From Galaxea fascicularis (Eukaryota > Cnidaria > Anthozoa > Scleractinia > Euphylliidae): a stretch of 64,000 bases of DNA. The notes beneath the pieces are model-generated. The model was not told the DNA's origin. It was given only the letters and a program-made list of their open reading frames with translations, and did not search any database. Positions 56,362 to 64,000 of the stretch are shown here, piece by piece (within the stretch, counting starts at the first letter, position 1; each line of letters opens with the position of its first letter). The stretch spans positions 21,178,917 to 21,242,916 of the forward strand of contig OX419346.1 in assembly GCA_948470475.1 (NCBI GenBank), read 5' to 3'. A program made the position numbers and the translations under genes.

Positions 56362-59300
56362 ATGCCTACGAGGCCAGTTTACAGAGCGCATGTATCAGTT
56401 TGGGTCCTCAGCTTTATGACTGTTGTCGCTGGTAAGTATATGTAAAGCACCTGCAGTGTTTCAGTCTCTTTTTTGAATTGAAGACAGCCGAGAGAGGTAA
56501 ATAGATTAACTTTGTTAACTTCTTAGTGTGAATCACGGAGGTCGACAGCTCTAACAAGGCCTGTTTCGGTGGAAAAACCAATTTCTTCCGGAAATCTGGA
56601 GACTGGAAGATTTTTCTGAGAAATATGACATAGTTCTGGGACATTGTAGAAATAAAAGCAGAACATTGAACGGAAAATAATCAGTAAAAAATTGGGAGGA
56701 TTTTCCAGATTTCCGGAGGGACTTAAAGTTACATAAGATGTTGCTTAAACAACTTCCGTTTTTTAGAGTTGTCAACTCCCCCCTCCCCTCCGCCGTTGAA
56801 CCTGTTACTCACATTGTTTCACTCAAATTGAAACTGTTCTAGCTGTGCGGCATCCTCCAGTTATCACCAATTTTCCAGCAAACGACTTGACAAACCCAGA
56901 TGAAGTGAAGTTCAAACAGTCTAATGCATTCATCATCCCCTGCGAGGCATCCGGATCAAACCTTACATGGAGCTGGAAACATAATCAAACAGAAATAACT
57001 CGGTTTTATGGGAATCCTTACTCACTGAGTCAAAATGGAACTTTAACTGGAAGTTATTTGACAGCTAAGAACAGCGGAACCTATCAGTGCATTGTAAAGG
57101 ATCAGGTTACTGGAATTCAAGTATTCAGTAGAAAGATGAAGGTTGCAGTCACAGGTAAATATAACATTTAATGTAACATTTAATATTCTTTAACTGATAT
57201 CTTGGAGCTTCCCTACAATGATTTCAGAAACTTTGTTACAATTGAGTACCCCTCTGTCCGAGTAAAAGACGAGCATTTAGAATTAGCGACGATTGACCAT
57301 TAGAAAAGCGATGGGAGTGGGGGAGGGGGTGGGGGTGGGGAAAAAAGTCAAAAAAAGTTAATGCGAGGAAAAAGGACAATAAAAAACATCCGTGCAAAGA
57401 AGAAGGCAAGAAACGAAAAGTCATGTGTCTACAAAAACAAAAATCCCGCACAAGTATAAGACGAAAACAAAAATCACGCAAATTGAAAATCCTTTAGCTC
57501 CTTCCCCCCCCCCCCTCCCCCTTATCATTTTTCTAATGGTGGGCCCTTTATACCATATGTTATTAGATGTAACTGACAGTTTAAAAGTCTCGTTCTTTCC
57601 TTTCATTAGTGATTGGAGAGTTTCTTGACAACACAAACCTGGTGCAGAAGGTTGATCTCGGCCAGCCATTCACATTTCAGTGTCCTGGTCATCATGCCAG
57701 TTACGGAGCCATGTACAGCTGGGTAGGAAGCCAAAATATTCAATTCTCAAGAAATGAGCGTCGAGGGATCTCTCCAGATGGTGGACTGTACTTCACTTAT
57801 GTGACACAACAGGATTTCGATGAGATCCGAGATAAGAAGGGGATAAGATGCAAAATTAGCGGTGCTAATTCATTCCGGGATTCTGGGATATTGATGCTTG
57901 AAAAGAACAATGAACAGCAGACAGGTAAGAAGGCTAAAACCCTGCTGGTTAAAGAGTGGGGAACGGGTCGGAGGGATTAAAACCTATTACCAATATATTG
58001 GATTGAAGCTAAGTCGCCCGTCTAATGAGGAGCAAATGTATAAATACTCCACAAGGACCTAACCGTTCGCTCATCCTGTTTCTCAGTCAAAAGGCACCCC
58101 TTGGCCCCTCCCACGGTCACTTGCCCCCCAATCCTTCCTTAACTTTTGCCAAAAATAAAACCCGCACTAACAAAACTAAGCAGTCTCTGATGGCAGGTTA
58201 ATCTGCTCAAATACGTCTCTGACTTTCCTCAGGCTATGTCAATTACTCTTTAGTAAGGAAATTGCTGCATTTTCAGATTCCAAGACTCCTGTTTCACCTT
58301 CATGGGCCGTAAGACCCAAAGCATTGGAGCTCGCTATCGAAGGGCGAGGAAAAACTCTGTATTGTCTCGCCACAGGAAGGTGCGTGATAAAAAAACTGCT
58401 TATAAGAGACAATACAATCATTTTGTTTGCTGGTTTGATTTCGATTCTCTTATCGATAGTGTGCTATCTTACATCCTGTAAGATGGCACACTATCTCGCC
58501 ACAGGGAGGGGCGTGACGAAGAATTGCTTAAAAGCTAGAGAGAATCATTTCGCTTCTTTTATTGCACCCTGGGCATTGACGTGATGACGTTTTGTGTAAG
58601 TAGACATCGTTATGCCCTGGTTTTATAATAAAACACTTTTACACATGCAATGGTCAAACGCGGGTTCCGGGTTCAGATGCCGTCCTTGCAACAAACAGAA
58701 GTTGTTACAGTCCCGAGTTCAATCTCCCCGTTCATCCAACTGGGAGGGCTTCTGCCACGTGAAATACTCTCTCCTTATTTTTTGTCATTGCCCCCAAAAA
58801 GCCCCCCAAAGGGAGTGGATAAACAAGTTTATTATGCTTTGACTTTATATAACTTTTAACTACTTTTTCATTCAATTTGTCTCGCGCTGAAGTTGCATCT
58901 TTTTAAATTGTCTACCAGGCCTGCACCTACCATAACTTGGAAGAAGAATGGACAGCCTATTGTCAGTGGAAGAGATTCTTTTGAAATCCCCACTTCCTTC
59001 TATGGAAGACGCCTAAATATCAACAGCGTTAAGAGAGCAAAGCACGAGGATCAGTACACTTGTGAGGCTACTAACGAGCTTAATAAAGAAGACCCTATAA
59101 TCCAGAATACCCGGCTGGTGGTTGAAGGTGAGCATAGCAGTTATCTTCAGTGGGGGATCTAGGGAAGGAGCCCTTAAACTCCCCACGCCTGCCCCCTTAT
59201 TGACCAGCCCCTCCTGAACAGTGTGTAACCTAATGAACTTACGTATTTTTATCTTAGTTGCACCAAAATGGAGTGTAAAGCCACCTCCGAAAATGAAGAT

Positions 59301-62300
59301 CGTGTTTGCAACCAATGGAACTTTAGATTGTCAAGTGACAGCAGACCCTCCGCCACTTGTCACGTGGTACAAGAATGGGGTGAAATTAGTCATTTCAGAG
59401 TAAGTGTTTCGGAAAACGCTTGACATACTTTGTGGTATCAAATCAACCATTTTTTTTTTTTTATCTTCCCCCAAATTTACTTGGTTGAGGTCACAACTCA
59501 TAGCTTCTGTAACACACTTTTTCGTTTTCCAGTGAACACGTAAGAATACATGGCAACAAACTAGAATTTATAGATGTAATTCTGAACAATGAGGGTGTGT
59601 ACCAGTGTACGGCGGAGAACGAGCATGGAATGATCGCATCTGCAACTTGGGTTCATGTACGAGGTAAATATAAAAATAGAGTAACTCAATTACCTTGACC
59701 AGTCATAGAGTCACGGACAGCTCAGTAAATCTATAAGTTGAACTAATTAATTACATGCAACCGACGCCTAGCGCGGGAAAATGCGCACGGGCTTAGGCCA
59801 TATTCGTATTCTCGCTATTGAACTGGATCTAGCATGAAGTGGAGGCTCTTGCGGGGGAATACATTTACATAAGAAAAGATTCCCCCGCAAGAGCCTCCAC
59901 TTCATGCTAGATCCAGTTCAACGCGGAGAATACGAATATGGCCTATTCGCGATTAGTTTTGTTTTTTTCTGAGAAAGTGGCGCGAATTTTGTCAACCAAT
60001 CACAAGCAAGCAAAATCAAAGCAAACGTGACTTACTTTTGACACTCAAGTGAAAACCGCTATAGCTAAAATAAATAATTACAGTCTTTCCCGTAAAACCG
60101 TGAACACCAGAAAAAATGTCTGAAGTGTTTATTGTTTCGCGACCAATCAGAAGCAACATGAAACTTCAACCTAATTACTGTTACTCTTTGCGGTTTAGTT
60201 TTCTCACGCGTGATTGGCTTTTTCTTGAAACACAATAACATTCCATAGATATTTCTGGTGTTCACGGTTTTAGGAGAAAGACTGTAATCACTATTCAATA
60301 AAAAATAGTAATTTGCTTTGGTATTGCCTTACTGCAATTGTTTAGAAAACGTGCAGCACCTCTTAACCCAACGAGGAACCAAGGCAATACACCTACTGGA
60401 ATTTTGGGTTTACCACGTTTAACTGTAAATCCGTCACTCAAACACGGATTTTCACGTTATCTTGAAGTCACCTGATAAAACACGAAATCCCATCTGTAGC
60501 TGCAGTTAATAGTCTCTTTTCTCTGTTCCGTAGCCTGGGAACCATCGTTTCTGGATGAACAGTTTGGTCCTTTTCAGCTGCTTCATGACAGTGAAGGCAG
60601 ATTGCAGTGTAACCCGAGTGCAGCGCCAAGGCCATCATTCCACTGGTTCAGAAATGGTGTTCCAGTAACCTACGGGACGAACAGTCGCTATAACTTACAA
60701 AAGGATGGTACTTTAGTGATAAAGAAGGTTGATAAGGAAAAGGACGCCATTAATTTCACATGCAGAGCTACGAATTTCCTGGGCGAAGACTCGGCAACAG
60801 GAGTTGCCATTGTGTTCGGTGAGATTTCGGGTTTTTGAGACTTTTTAATTTCCTTACGTGTATTGTCTATACAAAGAAGATTTTTTTCAAAATGGTATTT
60901 GCTTTTCGGAGGCTTAAGGGTACATGCAAGGGTATAAACATATCTATATTTGATTTATCATACAGATTATAATAAGTTCTAAGAAAATTTTCAATGCCAT
61001 TCCTTAAAAACTATTTCTTTTACGCGGCAACTTAGTGATATATCCAATATGCTAAATTTTCCCACAGTTCGACCAAGTTTTGTAAGGAAACCAACAAACC
61101 AAAAAGTGACGGAACAGCAAATAGTCACATTTCAATGTACAGCCAGTGGTTACCCCACCCCAAACATAGCATGGGTTAAAGATGGGCAGACGTTGAGTAC
61201 AGGGGAAACGCTGAGATTTAGAACTGAAAGATATCACTCTGGAAAATACTGGTGTGAAGCTCAAAATGGGTTTGGTTCTACAATCAGAGCTGCAGCTGAG
61301 CTCGATGTGCAGTGTAAGTATGGACGCACAAGTCACATAAAATTTATAAAATCTTTTCTGTCACTTTGACGTGCTCTTTTGCGCACTCTTCTGTGATAAC
61401 AATGCAGAAAACCACCTTGAAGCAAATCATTTTCACGTTTTACAAATCACGCCAATATTTACTAGGTGAGGAGAACTAGACGAACCAGGTTCTTAAAGAT
61501 CATGGCGTAGGCACTTCTTGACAATTTGTGATCGAGTTTCCCTGTGAGTGCAGTCAGGAGGTTTGACTGTTTTACATGAGAATGATGTATTTCAAAGCCT
61601 GGTTCCTAAAACATAATTCATTCTCTTGATGAATTTTTGTAACTCAAAACAAGTTATCTAGGTCTCACCAAGCCTTTGGACATAAAGTAATGTCATGACC
61701 ATTTTCCTCAGAATAATGTTATGTCAAGTTTAAACAGAAAACTCTCTGGAATGTTTCGAATTCTTCATCATAACTTTGGTTTTTGTGCAGTCCACGAGAT
61801 GTCGGCTAAATTTATATTTTTATTATTATTTACAGTCCCACCGAGTTTTACTACCAAACCCAGTGACCAGACGGTGATTGAAAACGACACAGTGGTTTTC
61901 AGTTGTGCTGCCACCGCACACCCAACCCCTGGCATAACATGGATCAAAGATGGGATGACTGTGGGTACAGAAAACAATTTGACTTTCACAGCATTGAGGA
62001 ACGATTCTGGAAAGTATTGGTGTATTGCGGAAAACGGTTTGAATGTTACTGTCGAAGAAAGTGTCTCTCTCGACGTACACTGTAAGTAGTATGGCAGTTA
62101 TCAATAGCAATTATGGCTCTTGCAGTTATGTAATAATTGTTTTGTTAAAATTACGGAAAGCAGTCGCTCAATTTTGGGTGACAGTGCTCGCCCAGGCCAG
62201 AAAGAAAAGTCCAGTTAGTGCATGTGAGTAGTTTTTGGTGTCAGACACGTAAAAGTCATAAAATATCTTGTCTTGCAACCGTCAATCAAACTTATATTTA

Positions 62301-63808
62301 ACCCGTTAAACCTTAAAAGTGATCAGCATCAAATTTCTCCTTGTAATATCAATGCTTTATAAAACAGAGTGGTCAGGAGAATTAAGCAGTGATCACACAT
62401 GATGAATTTGCTTGATATTTTAACAACTTCTCCCTACTACTTCTATAGGAAATGTGTAGAGGCACAAATGAGAATTTAAATTTTGATCTTAAGATTTAAA
62501 GGGATAATAAGATTAGTTCAATGCGGTTCGTCTTTAATGAAATCGGCTGCTTCCTCAGTCGAGTAGAGTTTGTTCTTCTTGTAGTGTTAGATAACTTTGC
62601 AAGATTATGTGATTTTTTTGGTCGGTGTTTAGTATTCAATCATTAATTGCCTTCCAATTTGTTTGATCTTTGTTTTTACTCAGACAAACCTGAAAACACC
62701 AAGCTTGTAGTCAACAGAGACAGCCCCACTGCAGTACCATTCGGCAGCAAAATCATATTTACTTGCACCAGTAATTCCCACCCGGATGTACAAGGATACC
62801 GGTTTTACCGTAATCAAGAACTACTTGGCACCAACACAACTGATATTTTCCAGCTTACGATCGGCCATTCTGGTCTGTATTCTTGTATTCCGTTCAACGA
62901 TGTAGGTGATGGAGAGAAAGCTGCAATAGCTATAACCGTAGATGGTAGGTCTAAAGTTTGTCTCTGTTCTGACTGCATTTCGCGGCCTTTTTTCTGGAAA
63001 TGGAGGTATAAATTTTTATCAGTGAAATGAACGTTCTCACCCCTACATGGGAAGTGTGCTTTTTACATTTATTTGGCAAAGCGTTGGGTTGTATAAGCAG
63101 CTGGATACTTTTAAGATCATAAAAGTGCGCATGCGAAAGGAGGCTTGCTAAATTAACGGAGTTGAGGCGAAAGACGGAGCTCCTCCTTATATGTAGATCC
63201 CAACTACAACACTTAACGAGCAGTGTCTTTCTCGACCCAAGTTTTTTAGCATGCACTGGATTTAGCGAGTCGCGTAAGGAGGCACGAGAAACCGAGGGTT
63301 TGGCGAAAATAAATAAGAAAGAAAACACTTTTATCTCTCTCTACCCAGTCCTTTCTTGTTCTCTTCTGGAATTTTGCATAATTTCGCCATAGTGATCTGT
63401 AGAAAAAGTACAACTGCACACAATCTAAAATTACAACTTGTGACCACCATAAGTCGTAATACTAAAGCAGCTTACTTCTTTACTTCTCAGGAACACCTGA
63501 ACCTCCAAGTAAAATTCAAATTACCGACCTAGACTGTACTGAGTGGACTGTAAAACTTTCGTGGATCCCTGGTGCACCCAAAGGTCCCCCCATAGTTTAC
63601 TATTCAATTGAAGAAGCGTCGAGTAGTGACCCTGTGAACTTCGCGTCTGTGTTTAATGTTACTGATCCGCATGCGCAACAATCGTCCTTCAAGTTGAGTG
63701 GTAAGTCTGTGCCACGTTTGCGGATGAAAGCGGTCAACCAGTTTGGAGCAAGTCGGCCTAGTTTAACGACTGAAGAAGCGATTTGCAGCACCACACCTCC
63801 TACAGTAG
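56362..63808 (+). CDS. L1CAM/neuroglian-like Ig-superfamily adhesion protein, 5' part
   Basis: Coding exons: 56362-56431, 56843-57154, 57610-57924, 58277-58379, 58919-59127, 59258-59399, 59533-59663, 60534-60818, 61068-61313, 61836-62081, 62684-62944, 63491-63808, giving 879 residues before the right edge. Exon 1 gives a signal peptide (VSVWVLSFMTVVAG). Then Ig1 (exon 2), Ig2 (3), Ig3 (4+5), Ig4 (6+7), Ig5 to Ig8 (exons 8-11) and a first fibronectin III domain (exon 12). Most Ig domains show the Cys/Trp/YxC pattern (CLATGRPAPTITW...YTC; CTASGYPTPNIAW...YWC). The Ig2 phrase SPDGGLYFTYVT and the Ig3-Ig4 pair (ending VAPKW...LDCQV...VTWYKNG) resemble L1/neuroglian. The family normally has six Ig domains, so two are extra. 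Domain-level introns are phase 1. Expected role: cell-surface adhesion. Contactin-like ancestry is not excluded; transmembrane or GPI anchoring lies outside the window. Confidence 0.85.
58455..58553. repeat. hairpin and partial copy of exon 4 donor region
   Basis: GATAGTGTGCTATCTTAC (58455-58472) and GTAAGATGGCACACTATC (58478-58495) pair with one mismatch. Directly after, 58492-58553 (TATCTCGCCACAGGGAGGGG...) is a diverged copy of 58367-58430 (TGTCTCGCCACAGGAAGGTG...), that is, the 3' end of exon 4 with its donor. The copied donor has GG in place of GT. Confidence 0.7.
59680..60063. mobile_element. MITE, GAAAACCGCT-ended family, copy 2, interrupted
   Basis: Matches the element at 5943-6226: GACAGCTCAG, AATTACATGCAACCGACG, GCGCGGGAAAATG, then after an insertion AGTGGCGCGAATTTTGTCAA, CCAATCACA, ending CAAGTGAAAACCGCTATAG. 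It lies in intron 7 of the Ig-superfamily gene. The 5' boundary is approximate. Confidence 0.65.
59792..59946. mobile_element. foldback MITE, AATAGGCCAT ends, type 2, copy 2 (nested)
   Basis: Arms TTAGGCCATATTCGTATTCT and AGAATACGAATATGGCCTAT, with the same inner arm as 28844-28999 (GATCTAGCATGAAGTGGAGG). Inserted inside the MITE at 59680-60063. Confidence 0.85.
60077..60289. mobile_element. TIR element with TTACAGTCTTTC ends
   Basis: The left end TTACAGTCTTTCCCGTAAAA CCGTGAACACCAG and the right end CTGGTGTTCACGGTTTTAGG AGAAAGACTGTAA are inverted repeats of about 33 bases. Third element in the same intron of the Ig-superfamily gene. Confidence 0.8.
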
Positions 63809-64000
63809 GTAAGATAAAGATGTTCTTATTGTGTACTAGTTTATTTGAAGGGATTTTATGTCAAAAATACTCACACAGACACTCAACACTCTTTACTTCG
63901 AACTCGCCGAAGAATACGCGAATCGCTGACGAGAATTGCGTGAACCGTGGATCCTCGCACGCAAGTTCGAGTTGTCTGGCGCGCGCACCTCCTTATTTTG

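Noticed and set aside
58600..58760. Possible tRNA-derived repeat (GTCCCGAGTTCAATCTCC)
   Set aside because: A box B-like word is present, but no consistent box A or repeat body could be defined by eye.

Overview
The window is eukaryotic, gene-sparse and rich in introns, MITEs and SINEs. The gene content (a ciliary protein, tandem membrane-anchored DUF885 proteins, an L1/neuroglian-like adhesion molecule) and repeat families that I recognise from memory as coral-type suggest a cnidarian, most likely a stony coral. The taxon is an inference. No rRNA gene, intact tRNA gene or CRISPR array was seen.

Layout. (1) 1-14012, minus strand: the 5' part of a CFAP54 homologue (cilia and flagella associated protein 54), with 19 coding exons modelled and the rest of the gene running off the left edge. 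Its introns hold a tRNA-derived SINE and several foldback MITEs. (2) 14013-18828: mostly non-coding, with one unassigned minus-strand ORF (14539-15012). (3) 18829-45248: three paralogous genes in the orders plus, minus, plus (A 18829-24298, B 25603-33122, C 39301-45248). Each has seven coding exons with identical intron phases. Each predicts a type II membrane protein with a large extracellular DUF885 domain, a putative zinc metallopeptidase fold with a HExxPGHHxE motif and a downstream TEGWA motif. A and C keep the full motif. B has lost one residue inside it (HEFAGHHIE) and has gained an in-frame tandem repeat of 37 residues in its cytosolic tail. (4) 45249-56361: an 11 kb stretch with no convincing gene, holding dispersed repeats, satellite units, microsatellites and a pair of RFX X-box-like sites. 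(5) 56362-63808 and beyond, plus strand: an L1CAM/neuroglian-like immunoglobulin superfamily gene with a signal-peptide exon, eight Ig domains and the first fibronectin III domain, continuing past the right edge.

The three genes or clusters appear functionally independent: ciliary axoneme, cell-surface peptidase-like ectoenzymes, and cell adhesion. The most distinctive feature is the DUF885 cluster. One member has an altered catalytic motif and a new repeat tail, so it is a candidate for a catalytically changed or binding-only paralogue. An intron of gene C carries a broken Penelope-like element with a hammerhead-ribozyme-like core. Exon coordinates were built by hand from splice signals, reading-frame continuity and comparison between the paralogues.
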